From the NCBI RefSeq assembly GCF_001613065.1, contig NZ_BDBQ01000098.1:1-60102 (forward strand): DNA of 60,102 bases. The letters run 5' to 3'. Under the pieces are notes generated by a model. The model saw only the letters and a program-made list of their open reading frames with translations, did not search any database and was not told the origin of the DNA. Positions 1-7,600 of the stretch are shown piece after piece. A program made the translations under genes and the position numbers. Each line of letters opens with the position of its first letter. The first letter of the stretch is position 1. The stretch comes from Nocardia miyunensis NBRC 108239 (GTDB lineage Bacteria; Actinomycetota; Actinomycetes; Mycobacteriales; Mycobacteriaceae).

Positions 1-941
1 GCGGTCGCCTCCGCATCGATCGGAGCCGCATCGGTGAGATGTCTGCTCAGGAAACGGATCTGGTGTGCGACGGCGGGCTCGAACCAGGGCCGTCCGGGGA
101 ACACATCGAAGTGATCGCACGGATAGTGCCGCACCTCGGCGCGCGCCGCGAATGCGACCTTCGCCGCGGCGTGCGGGGGCGCTGCCCGGTCGAAATCGGC
201 GATCTGCACCAGCACCGGGGCGGCGATGCGACTCGCACGCCGCCCGACCCGAAAACCGCCGAGTTCCAGCCCCATCGCGGCGTCCACCTCGTTGCGCCAG
301 GTCGGACCGGCCAGCGCGAGATAACCCTCGTAGTAGCCGTCACCGGTCAGCGCCGCGCGTTCCCCCGGACGGCCGACCAGCGGCATCATCACCGGCCCCC
401 GGCCCACCCGGGACGACAGCGCACTGCGCACGGCCGTCATCGTCGATCCGGCGATCGCCCCGACCCCCGCCTGCTCGAACGCGAGCCTGCCCGCGGCCGC
501 CCCCGACACCAGCGGCACCATCGCGACCACCGCACACACATCCGTGCGATCCGCGGAAACGGTCAACGCGTGTCCCCCTGACATCGACACACCCCACACC
601 ACCACCCGCGCCGGATCCACGCCCGGCTGCCGACCGGCAGCCGCGATGGCGGCCCGATAGTCCTGCGCCTGCTCGACCATCGAAACCCGTTGCCGCCGAG
701 CCCCTCCCGACTCCCCGAACCCACGGTAATCGAATACGAACACGGCCAGCCCGGACCGCCTCAGAGCCCGAGCGAACGGCGCGAGACCCGAATCCTTGGT
801 CCCCCCGAAACCATGCGCCATCACCACCACCGGACGCCCCTCGGCCCGATCGAACGGGCCGTTACCCTCGGGTTCGAAAACCCATGCGTCACAGTCCGTT
901 CCGTGCGAATCGAATCCGACCTGCCGAAAATCCGTACTCAC
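1..941 (-). CDS. Alpha/beta hydrolase, 3' end outside the window
   Basis: Serine hydrolase of the alpha/beta fold; substrate unknown. Reading leftwards from a GTG at 941, about 313 codons stay open to the edge of the window. An AGGAGG about 8 bases upstream fixes this start. Visible motifs are the oxyanion-hole segment VVMAHGFGGTKDSG, FDYRGFGESGG, and the nucleophile elbow GVSMSGG, in which the second serine fits G-x-S-x-G. Near the left edge the segment CDHFDVF probably carries the catalytic histidine. The GTG overlaps the stop of a short upstream ORF (GTGA), so the gene looks translationally coupled to the flavin monooxygenase transcript. Fold assignment is firm; physiological role is not. 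Confidence 0.85.
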   Translation of the reverse strand, partial: MSTDFRQVGFDSHGTDCDAWVFEPEGNGPFDRAEGRPVVVMAHGFGGTKDSGLAPFARALRRSGLAVFVFDYRGFGESGGARRQRVSMVEQAQDYRAAIAAAGRQPGVDPARVVVWGVSMSGGHALTVSADRTDVCAVVAMVPLVSGAAAGRLAFEQAGVGAIAGSTMTAVRSALSSRVGRGPVMMPLVGRPGERAALTGDGYYEGYLALAGPTWRNEVDAAMGLELGGFRVGRRASRIAAPVLVQIADFDRAAPPHAAAKVAFAARAEVRHYPCDHFDVFPGRPWFEPAVAHQIRFLSRHLTDAAPIDAEAT

Positions 942-976
942 CGGTTCGCCTCCTGCGTCGTAGCCTGCTCATCCGT
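938..976. repeat. Direct repeat, copy 1 (partner at 1189-1227)
   Basis: About 39 bases around the hydrolase start match 1189-1227 at roughly four of five positions, in the same orientation. Both copies cover a stop/start overlap, and this copy also carries the AGGAGG used by the hydrolase. It looks like a duplication of the gene junction. Confidence 0.55.
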
Positions 977-1192
977 CCGCGACCGGCGCGGCATTCCCAC
1001 CCCGGCGCACCGCCGCACACCAGCGTCGAATTCTCCCGGCCAGCCACAAAGGGGTCGCGACACTTCCGTCGCAGCGAGTTGCTCGAAACATGATGCATTG
1101 CAATACATTTCATTGACGTCATATATCATCTGCGGGAGGCACGCCCTCATCGGCTCACTGCCAGGCTCATGGAGCAATTCGAACGTGGTCAC
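938..1192 (-). CDS. Short ORF (84 aa) bridging the monooxygenase and hydrolase genes; doubtful coding status
   Basis: The ORF starts with a GTG overlapping the monooxygenase stop and ends overlapping the hydrolase GTG, so it fills the gap exactly by GTGA overlaps at both ends. Its C-terminus (DEQATTQEANR) nearly repeats the monooxygenase C-terminus (GEQASTQEVNR), because the DNA at the two gene ends is duplicated. The central part is richer in A/T than the flanks and shows no domain I recognise. It may be a translated spacer, or a relic left when DNA entered between duplicated ends. Confidence 0.3.
   Translation of the reverse strand: MTTFELLHEPGSEPMRACLPQMIYDVNEMYCNASCFEQLAATEVSRPLCGWPGEFDAGVRRCAGVGMPRRSRTDEQATTQEANR
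1093..1108. promoter_or_regulatory. Candidate operator palindrome between the monooxygenase and hydrolase genes
   Basis: ATGCATTGCAATACAT is a 16-base palindrome with one mismatched pair, in an A/T-rich patch about 150 bases upstream of the hydrolase GTG. Such a site could control a promoter internal to the operon. The palindrome is seen directly; its function is inferred. Confidence 0.35.
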
Positions 1193-1227
1193 CGGTTCAC
1201 CTCTTGTGTCGATGCCTGCTCACCGGC
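1189..1227. repeat. Direct repeat, copy 2 (partner at 938-976)
   Basis: This copy spans the last codons and stop of the flavin monooxygenase and the start of the 84-codon ORF. It shares the conserved stretches TCACCGGTTC and GCCTGCTCA with copy 1. Confidence 0.55.
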
Positions 1228-2565
1228 GTGCGACCAAGATGGCGGGCCCTGGGTCGCGGCACGGCGGGCTCCGGCGGGTAGTTCGCTGGTGCGCATGTCG
1301 TGCTCGTAGAGGAAGTAGTCGACCTGCTGGGTGTGGCGCGGGCGGTCGAGCATGTGGCCGGTGTAGCGCTGCTGGTCGGCGGCGATGACGCGGCGCATTT
1401 CGGGCTCGGCGGGTAGGCGGTAGTTGCCGGTGGCGTAGGCGCCGATCAAGCGGGCCTGGCATTCTACGAACGGGAACAGGGTCGGGGTGGACTGTGCGAA
1501 CCCCGCGAACACCAGATCGTCCATGCCGGGCAGGAACATTCGCTTGTACAGGTCGATCCGGTTGTCCGGCGCGCTGATGAAGGCGGGATCGAAGAACGGG
1601 AAGGTGATGTTGTAGCCGGTGGCGTAGATGACGATATCGAACTCGTCACTGCTGCCGTCCTCGAAATGCGCTGTGCGCCCGTCGAATCGGGTGATATCAG
1701 GTTTGGGCAGCACATCACCGGAGCCCAGGCGCAGCGGCAACTCCACCGACTGCGTCGGATGCGCCTCGAAGAAGTTGTGATTCGGCGTGGGCAGTCCGTA
1801 GTTCTCCGGCCGCCCCGCGGTCAGCGGCTGGCCCCACTGGGCGATCTTGCGCTGCCAGGACAGCGGAATGTGCGGACTCGTGCGGTAGTACTTGTCGGCG
1901 GGTCGACCGGCGATGTACTTCGGCACGATCCACGCACCCGAGCGGGTGGACAGGGTGAGCCGGTTGCCCAGCGCCTTCGAGGACAGTTCGACGGCGATAT
2001 CGGCCGCGCTGTTCCCCAGTCCCACCACCAGGATTCGCTGATCCCGGAAATCCATCGGCGTGCGCGGATCGATGTAATGGTGCGCGTGCATCGTCTCGCC
2101 GGTGAACTCACCCGGGAAATTCGGGTAACGCGGATCCCAGTGATGCCCGTTGGCGACCACCAGCAGGTCGAACTGCCGCGTCTCGCCGCGCTGGGTATCG
2201 AGTTCCCAGCCACCGCCGGACAGCCGCCGCGCGTGCGTGACGCCGTTGCCGAACTCGATGGCCGACGCGAGATCGAAAGCCGCGCAATAGTCGTCGAGAT
2301 ACTGCTTGATCTGGGTGTGGTGCGGGAAATCCGGATAACTCTCGGGCATCGGGAAGTCGCGGAAGGACAGCTGATGTTTGGAGGTGTCGATGTGCAGCGA
2401 CCGATATGCGCTGGAGTGGCCGTTCGGATTGCCGAACGCCCAGTTGCCGCCGACCCGGTCCGAGGACTCGAAGCACACGTACGGCACGCCGTAATCGTTG
2501 AGCATCTTGCCAGCCGTCAACCCGCTGATACCGGCGCCGATCACGGCCGTCCGCGGTAGGTACAT
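1189..2565 (-). CDS. Flavin-containing monooxygenase (458 aa)
   Basis: Class B flavoprotein monooxygenase that would use FAD, NADPH and O2 to oxygenate a soft nucleophile or ketone. The N-terminal FAD-binding motif is GAGISG (residues 10-15), followed by FESSDRVGGNW. The NADPH Rossmann motif GLGNSAAD lies near residue 183 and the YATGY motif near 320, the usual order for FMO/Baeyer-Villiger relatives. Length is normal for bacterial FMOs. The start ATG has GGAAGG upstream. It is divergent from a TetR gene across an elaborate palindrome, so that regulator probably controls it. The last codons overlap a downstream ORF leading to the hydrolase gene. An FMO plus an esterase-type hydrolase would fit Baeyer-Villiger oxidation followed by ester cleavage, but this is inference. 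Confidence 0.9.
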   Translation of the reverse strand: MYLPRTAVIGAGISGLTAGKMLNDYGVPYVCFESSDRVGGNWAFGNPNGHSSAYRSLHIDTSKHQLSFRDFPMPESYPDFPHHTQIKQYLDDYCAAFDLASAIEFGNGVTHARRLSGGGWELDTQRGETRQFDLLVVANGHHWDPRYPNFPGEFTGETMHAHHYIDPRTPMDFRDQRILVVGLGNSAADIAVELSSKALGNRLTLSTRSGAWIVPKYIAGRPADKYYRTSPHIPLSWQRKIAQWGQPLTAGRPENYGLPTPNHNFFEAHPTQSVELPLRLGSGDVLPKPDITRFDGRTAHFEDGSSDEFDIVIYATGYNITFPFFDPAFISAPDNRIDLYKRMFLPGMDDLVFAGFAQSTPTLFPFVECQARLIGAYATGNYRLPAEPEMRRVIAADQQRYTGHMLDRPRHTQQVDYFLYEHDMRTSELPAGARRAATQGPPSWSHAGEQASTQEVNR

Positions 2566-2584
2566 TCTCGATCCCTTCCGAGCA

Positions 2585-2637
2585 GTAGACAGATGAGGAA
2601 TTCTGTCTACGGTAGACAGAATCTCAGATCTGTCTAC
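2585..2637. promoter_or_regulatory. Symmetric four-half-site operator between the monooxygenase and TetR genes
   Basis: A central palindrome has 11-base arms, ATTCTGTCTAC (2600-2610) and GTAGACAGAAT (2612-2622), around one base. Outside it, GTAGACAGAT (2585-2594) and ATCTGTCTAC (2628-2637) are exact reverse complements and equidistant from the centre at 2611. The spacers are not symmetric, so selection appears to be on the GTAGACAGA half-sites. Its place between divergent genes makes it the likely operator of the adjacent TetR protein. Confidence 0.75.
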
Positions 2638-2645
2638 AACTTGCT

Positions 2646-3317
2646 ATGGTTTCGGCGGAACCAGTTGTGATCCGCCCTTCGGCGGACCTTCGACCGGAAG
2701 TGAGGCGCGTGACCGAGGCACCGACGACCCAGGTAGTGGACCGGCTCCTCGACGCCGCCCAGATCTTGCTGGCACGCAAGGGCATTCGCGCCACCACCGT
2801 CAGCGAAGTGGCCGAGGAGGCCGGGGTGTCGCGCGCCTGGTTGTACCGGCACTTCCCGGACAAGCCGGCGTTGCTGGGCGCGGCGATCGTCCGGCTCAAT
2901 GATTCCTTCTGGAACGACGCGCACACCGAGCTGGACGCCTTGCCCACCCTTACCGAACAGCTCGTCGCGGGCGTGCGGATCGGGCGCAGCGTGTACGACG
3001 ACCCCGGCGCACTGCCCCTGCGACTGCGTATGACCGAACCCGAGGAGTTCGCCGCCTGCGCGGGCGCGGGCGTCTCGGGGCTCGTCCCGGATCTGGCCTC
3101 GTTCTGGCTGCCCCATATTCAGGCCGCGGCGGATCGCGGCGAGATCCACCGCGACCACGACCTGGCCGAGGTATCCGAGTGGGTTGCGCGCGTCATGATC
3201 AGCCTGGGCACCATGCGGGGCGAGACGATCGACGCCGACGACCCGGACTCGGTCCTGCGTCACGTCCGCCGGTTCGTCCTGCCGAGCCTACGAGCCGATC
3301 CGTTCCAGGAATCCTGA
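2646..3317 (+). CDS. TetR family transcriptional regulator
   Basis: One-component repressor with an N-terminal helix-turn-helix (TTVSEVAEEAGVSRAWLYRHFPDK, roughly residues 50-73) and a ligand-binding C-terminal domain ending in FVLPSLR. An alternative start is the GTG at 2709, which has GGAAG and GAGG upstream; the first ATG lies only 8 bases from the operator and would give a nearly leaderless mRNA. It probably represses itself and the flavin monooxygenase through the operator at 2585-2637. Ligand unknown. Confidence 0.9.
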   Translation: MVSAEPVVIRPSADLRPEVRRVTEAPTTQVVDRLLDAAQILLARKGIRATTVSEVAEEAGVSRAWLYRHFPDKPALLGAAIVRLNDSFWNDAHTELDALPTLTEQLVAGVRIGRSVYDDPGALPLRLRMTEPEEFAACAGAGVSGLVPDLASFWLPHIQAAADRGEIHRDHDLAEVSEWVARVMISLGTMRGETIDADDPDSVLRHVRRFVLPSLRADPFQES

Positions 3318-3469
3318 ACCGCCGCAACCGTTCCCACGGGTCAGCACGGAACGCCGTAACCGGATCGGCGACACCGCAGCCATATACACCGCTCCGCGTG
3401 CGCGGAACACCTCGGCGATCTCCACAGGTCGGTCTCTGTACATCCGAGCCCTGCAACCGGTCTCGCGAG

Positions 3470-4531
3470 TCAGCCCAGTGCACCCGGGACGAGATCGTGC
3501 ACCGCTGCCGCGCTGCGGGCGAGCATGGTGAGGAACATGCGGTCGCCGCGTTCGGTGGGTTGTGATGCGCCGCAACCGAAGACGATGATCAGTGGGGCCT
3601 GGATGAGGGAGACGGCGTAGTCACGTCGGCACTGTTCGAGGGAGTAACCGGTGACGCCGTATGCGAGCAGGGCCTTGTGGTAGTCGGCGAGGAGACTTTC
3701 CTCCGCGGCCCGGCGGTCATCGGTGGTGAGGCTCGTCGACAGCAGAAAGGCGATGTCACGCAACGGTTGTCCGGGTGTGATGGTCTGCCAGTCGATGACG
3801 GTGGCGGTGTCGTCGGGGCCGAACATGACGTTGTCCACGCGCAGATCGCCGTGTAGCAGGGCGAAGTGCTCGATCGGGGCGACCAGCCACTCCCCCGCGG
3901 TCGCCTCGAGCCAATCCAGCAGCGCGGATTCCGGTGCGGTGAGGCGATCGGCGAATCGGTCCCGGAAGGCCGAAGCCATCGGAGCGAGAACCGATTCCAT
4001 CAGCGCGCGGTCCGCGTCGGTCGGCAGGGCGAATCCGGGTTCGTGCAGCAGGGTCTCGTCACACCAGCGCGGGCCGTGCAGTCCGGCTGCGGCGACCGCG
4101 ACGGCGCGAGCCTGGGTCACCGTGCAACCGGCGATCTGATCACCCTGTTCGGCGGGCGCGAGATCGTCCAGCAGCAGCAGGAATTCGCTCCCCGACTCGG
4201 ACACCGCAGACGCGTGACAGCGCGGCACCGGCACTCGAACCGTCGCGGAGAGGTCGCGGTAGAAGCGCACCTCGTTGCGAAAGGCGCCGGACGCGAACTC
4301 CCGCTGCGTTTTCGGGCCAGTGGCGAGTTTGGCCACCATCCGCGACGGAAGCTCGGTGTCGCCCCGGTACGCCAGGTCCAGGCGGAAGGACCCGGCCATC
4401 TGACCCGAGCCGATCGGCGTCGCGGCCACCGACTCCACTACGACGTCCTGCCCCGCGTCGCGCAGTGACGCGGTGAGGCGTTCGGGAGTGAGTTCTGTTG
4501 CATCCGTGGGGATGTCGTCTGATTCCGTCAT
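3470..4531 (-). CDS. APH-type phosphotransferase family protein (353 aa)
   Basis: Kinase-fold protein of the aminoglycoside/choline phosphotransferase group. The catalytic-loop motif HGDLRVDNVMF and the metal-binding segment VIDWQTITPG followed by RDIAFLL are clear. The N-terminal ATP-binding lobe contains RMVAKLATGPKTQREF. I chose the ATG at 4531, which has GAGGAG just upstream, over in-frame starts further out. Relatives in actinomycetes sit in lipid and acyl-CoA catabolic clusters and are usually not antibiotic-resistance enzymes. Substrate unknown. It is monocistronic and convergent with the upstream TetR gene. Confidence 0.85.
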   Translation of the reverse strand: MTESDDIPTDATELTPERLTASLRDAGQDVVVESVAATPIGSGQMAGSFRLDLAYRGDTELPSRMVAKLATGPKTQREFASGAFRNEVRFYRDLSATVRVPVPRCHASAVSESGSEFLLLLDDLAPAEQGDQIAGCTVTQARAVAVAAAGLHGPRWCDETLLHEPGFALPTDADRALMESVLAPMASAFRDRFADRLTAPESALLDWLEATAGEWLVAPIEHFALLHGDLRVDNVMFGPDDTATVIDWQTITPGQPLRDIAFLLSTSLTTDDRRAAEESLLADYHKALLAYGVTGYSLEQCRRDYAVSLIQAPLIIVFGCGASQPTERGDRMFLTMLARSAAAVHDLVPGALG

Positions 4532-5187
4532 CGAATCTCCTCGCGATCCAGCACACGCCGCCACATAGCCCACGCAGTCCGTGCCCATATCTCCGGCACT
4601 ACCGCTGAACAGTGCGTCTCTGCCGCCCAGCCGATTCATGCGGGTGACCGTAGCATAAGTCCGAACACTTATATAGACACTAGTCTGTACACTAGATCGA
4701 TTCTCCTACTGCGATAGCGGTTTCGGCGGCTGCGTCGGCACGGCGGCGGTGATGGCCGCACGGGCGCTCGGCGTCGGCACGATCGTGGCGGTGGATCTGT
4801 CGGCCGAACGGCTGGAGATCGCAGTTTCCGCGACGACGACGCACTCCTCGAGCTTCGAGCGCTCACGAGTACTGCTTCAGCAATTACATTGCCCTGCTTG
4901 TTGATTCCCTATGCACACAATCCGGGACGCTGCTCCGCGACATCGAGATCGAGGACGCCGGACAGGAACGATTCAGGCGCTTCAGGAGAATTCGGCAGTG
5001 CCGACAGGTGAGCGAGAGCGTCCGCGCATGCGATCCCGTCCGGCGGCGCGCCACGGGAAGCATCCCGATGAATGCCGTAAGGCCGTCCACGGCAACCGAT
5101 TTCGTTCTGGCTATACAAGCGCGGACTCGCTGGGTACCCGAGTTGTGAAAGCCTCCAGAACCCGAAAGCCCCGGCGGTGGTTGCGGT
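4532..5187. other. Intergenic stretch with an A/T-rich promoter-like patch and a gene remnant
   Basis: Apart from the dehydrogenase remnant at 4710-4823 I see no gene. At about 4668-4696 an A/T-rich patch carries the direct repeat ACACTAG twice, 12 bases apart, and looks like the promoter or operator of the phosphotransferase gene. The rest, to 5187, shows no credible coding pattern or structured element. Confidence 0.4.
4710..4823 (+). pseudogene. Remnant of a zinc-type alcohol dehydrogenase
   Basis: Thirty-eight codons read GFGGCVG TAAVMAARALGVGTIVAVDLSAERLEIA. This is the nucleotide-binding beta-alpha-beta core of medium-chain alcohol dehydrogenases, where the glycine motif GxGxxG is followed by an AVDL strand. 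Neither the catalytic N-terminal domain nor the C-terminal part is present, and the frame soon becomes unrecognisable. It is a decayed fragment; no full gene can be rebuilt. Confidence 0.6.
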
Positions 5188-5883
5188 TTACTTGGCCGGG
5201 CCGGGCGCTGGTTCGTTGATGGTCGTGAAGTACTGCACCGCGGCCATTACGACGATGGGAGCGGTGACCAGCAGCTGCCCGACCGCGGTGCCCAGGGCTC
5301 CTACGGCCACGACGCCGCCGAGGCAGCCGACGACAGCGGCGGGGACGAACGCACCGAACAGGCCGACGATGGTCGCGGCCGCGACGGTCGCGCCAGCGAT
5401 ACCACCCAGGACACAACCCACCCCCGCGCCGGTGAGGCCGCCCACCATGGTTCCGACGGTGGCGCCGGTGGTGATCGTGCTGGCCATGCGGTTCCAGGCG
5501 GCCTGCTCACGATCGTACGAATTCTTCCAGGGCGCCTGATCCTCATACGGCAGAGCGACCGGCTTGTAGCTGGCGTGTGCGAGGTCGAACCGGGGGGTGA
5601 GTGTGGCGGTGTGGCCATTGATCTTCGCGGCGATGGGGAAGACGAAATCGTCCACCCGGAAAGACAACTCGGAGCCGGCCAGCACGGTTCCGTCGCCGCT
5701 CTTGATCTTGAATACGCCGTTGTCGACGCCCATGGTTCCCGCGTCGGTGGTGATGGCGGTCCCGGTCCGGGTAACGGCGGTCTTGTAGTGAACCACCTCC
5801 GGCGGCGGGGCGGCCTGCGCGGTTCCCGCGACACTCGTGGCTCCGGCCACCAGCACACAGGTAGCGGCGATTTTCCTCATCAT
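5188..5883 (-). CDS. Secreted protein with glycine-zipper C-terminus, DUF8020-like (231 aa)
   Basis: Exported protein of unknown function. The start at 5883 (MMRKIAATC...) is chosen because GAGAGGA precedes it; it gives a signal peptide with an AQA-A type cleavage site near residue 25. A beta-rich domain follows (TAITTDAGTMGVDNGVFKIK...), then a C-terminal third of alternating Gly/Ala segments (GGLTGAGVGCVLGGIAGA and similar) that look like a glycine zipper able to insert into a membrane. The layout matches small secreted proteins common in Nocardia and Rhodococcus. The domain name is from memory and moderately sure. Confidence 0.75.
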   Translation of the reverse strand: MMRKIAATCVLVAGATSVAGTAQAAPPPEVVHYKTAVTRTGTAITTDAGTMGVDNGVFKIKSGDGTVLAGSELSFRVDDFVFPIAAKINGHTATLTPRFDLAHASYKPVALPYEDQAPWKNSYDREQAAWNRMASTITTGATVGTMVGGLTGAGVGCVLGGIAGATVAAATIVGLFGAFVPAAVVGCLGGVVAVGALGTAVGQLLVTAPIVVMAAVQYFTTINEPAPGPAK

Positions 5884-6141
5884 TGTTCCTCTCATCCGAC
5901 TCCCCGGCTCGCTGTCCGGGGAGGTGTAGCTCCGGCGTGACGCCGGTGTGGATCCACGGCCGACCACCGGCCGGACCTATTCAGGGGAGACGTGCGTCCG
6001 TCCACTCGGCGAGCGGTGCGGACTTCCGTTCGGGCGGAACGAGTTCCGGGGTTCCGACGAGCTCGACCGCCGGACGGACAGGTCCACCGTTCGTCCCCCG
6101 AGCTGATGGGTCGTCGGGCGACGACGCGTGTGGTTCGGGTG

Positions 6142-7587
6142 TCAGCGGGCGGCGGCGCGCACCACCGGGGGTGCGAGCAGGTCCTTCGGGATCGGGCAGA
6201 CGTACGGGGTGGCGGCGGTGCTCGCCGCGTGCTCGGCGCGGGCCGCGGCGAGCAGCTCGGGCCGGGTGATCAGCTCCAGGCCGGTCGCGGCGATCACGGT
6301 GGCGGCATGGCTCACCGCCTTGTGCGCCGCGGGCAATTTGCCCTGCGCGACGTACTGCCAGGTATGCCACGGGGTACCGAAAGCGACTGCGCTGCTGAGG
6401 ATCTGCACGGTTGGGGTGATCCAGCTGACATCGCCGACATCGCTGGAACCTTTGTTGAGCGGTCGATGCGCGGGGTCGCCCAGCTCGGGCACGCCGTCGT
6501 GCAGGTATTTGGGATCCTCGGCGGACATCCCGCAGGCCACCCGGGCGCGGCGGATCTCCTCGGCGGCGAAACCGGCGCAGAAGGCCGCGGCGCGCTCCTG
6601 ATCCGCCGCGTCGAACGGCACACCGCCCACCTCGACAAGCGTGGCGTGCAGGGCCTCTTCCAGGACCCGGTTCGGCAAGATCTCCGCGCTGGCTCCCTCG
6701 AGCGTGACCGCTACGGTCGTGGACGTCATCAGCGCGGCGCCCTGCGCGATCGCGGCCACCCGGTCGTACAGCTCCTGCATCTCCGGGACCGTCTCGGCCC
6801 GGACCAGGTAGTAGACCTCGGCGGCGGCCGGGACGACGTTCGGAGAGGTGCCGCCGGCATCGGTGAAGGCGTAGTGGATTCGGGAACTGTCGGCCATGTG
6901 CTCGCGCAGGAAATTCACCCCGACGTTCATCAACTCGGCAGCGTCGAGCGCGCTACGGCCCAGATGCGGGGACACACCCGCGTGGCTCGCGACACCGGTG
7001 AACCGGAACCGGGCCTGCGCGTAGGCCAGGCAGCGGCCCTGGGTGGACTGCGTGCCGGTGCCGCCCGCGGGATGCCAGGTCAGGGCGGCGTCGACGTCGT
7101 CGAACGCGCCCGCCGCGGCCATGAACGTCTTGCCCGCGGCGGCCTCCTCGGCGGGGCACCCGTAGTAGCGGATCCGGCCCGGTAGGCCCTTCGCCTCGAG
7201 GTGCCGAGCCAGGGCAACGGCCGCGAGCAGCGAGCCCGCGCCCAGCAGGTGGTGTCCGCAGCCGTGGCCGTGGCCGGTGGTGTTGTCCGGGTCCGGTCGG
7301 CAGACGGCAGCGCCGGACTCCTGACTCAGCCCGGCCAGCGCGTCGTATTCACCGAGGAACGCGATGAGCGGACCGCCACTGCCCTTCTCGGCCTGGAACG
7401 CGGTCGGAATGCCGCCGACGTCCCGGGTGACGGTGAACCCCTCCTGTTCGGCCAGCGCGATGTGCCGACTCGTGGCGTCTTGTTCCTCCCAGCGCAGCTG
7501 GGGCAGGTCCCAGATGTCGTCACCGAGCTTGTGGTAGGTCGGCGACAGGGCGTCGATCAGTGGCTTCAGCTCTTGCACGGAGGTCAT
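6142..7587 (-). CDS. M20-family amidohydrolase, AbgB-like (481 aa)
   Basis: Metal-dependent amidohydrolase similar to the B subunit of p-aminobenzoyl-glutamate hydrolase, which cleaves N-acyl amino acids. Metal-binding segments GHGHGCGHHLLGAGS and PAEEAAAGK and the histidine in TWHPAGGT are all present. The start ATG at 7587 follows AAAGGAG; sequence upstream in the same frame belongs to the neighbouring gene. It is the last gene of a four-gene operon, 13 bases after the other M20 enzyme, which supports a heteromeric or sequential pair. Residue 1 to about 230 is the catalytic part, interrupted by the M20 dimerisation domain. Confidence 0.85.
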   Translation of the reverse strand: MTSVQELKPLIDALSPTYHKLGDDIWDLPQLRWEEQDATSRHIALAEQEGFTVTRDVGGIPTAFQAEKGSGGPLIAFLGEYDALAGLSQESGAAVCRPDPDNTTGHGHGCGHHLLGAGSLLAAVALARHLEAKGLPGRIRYYGCPAEEAAAGKTFMAAAGAFDDVDAALTWHPAGGTGTQSTQGRCLAYAQARFRFTGVASHAGVSPHLGRSALDAAELMNVGVNFLREHMADSSRIHYAFTDAGGTSPNVVPAAAEVYYLVRAETVPEMQELYDRVAAIAQGAALMTSTTVAVTLEGASAEILPNRVLEEALHATLVEVGGVPFDAADQERAAAFCAGFAAEEIRRARVACGMSAEDPKYLHDGVPELGDPAHRPLNKGSSDVGDVSWITPTVQILSSAVAFGTPWHTWQYVAQGKLPAAHKAVSHAATVIAATGLELITRPELLAAARAEHAASTAATPYVCPIPKDLLAPPVVRAAAR

Positions 7588-7600
7588 GGCAACTCCTTTG

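Noticed and set aside
3318..3469. Possible small minus-strand gene (MYRDRPVEIAEVFRARGAVYM...)
   Set aside because: No ribosome binding site; continues into the phosphotransferase gene in another frame and matches no family.
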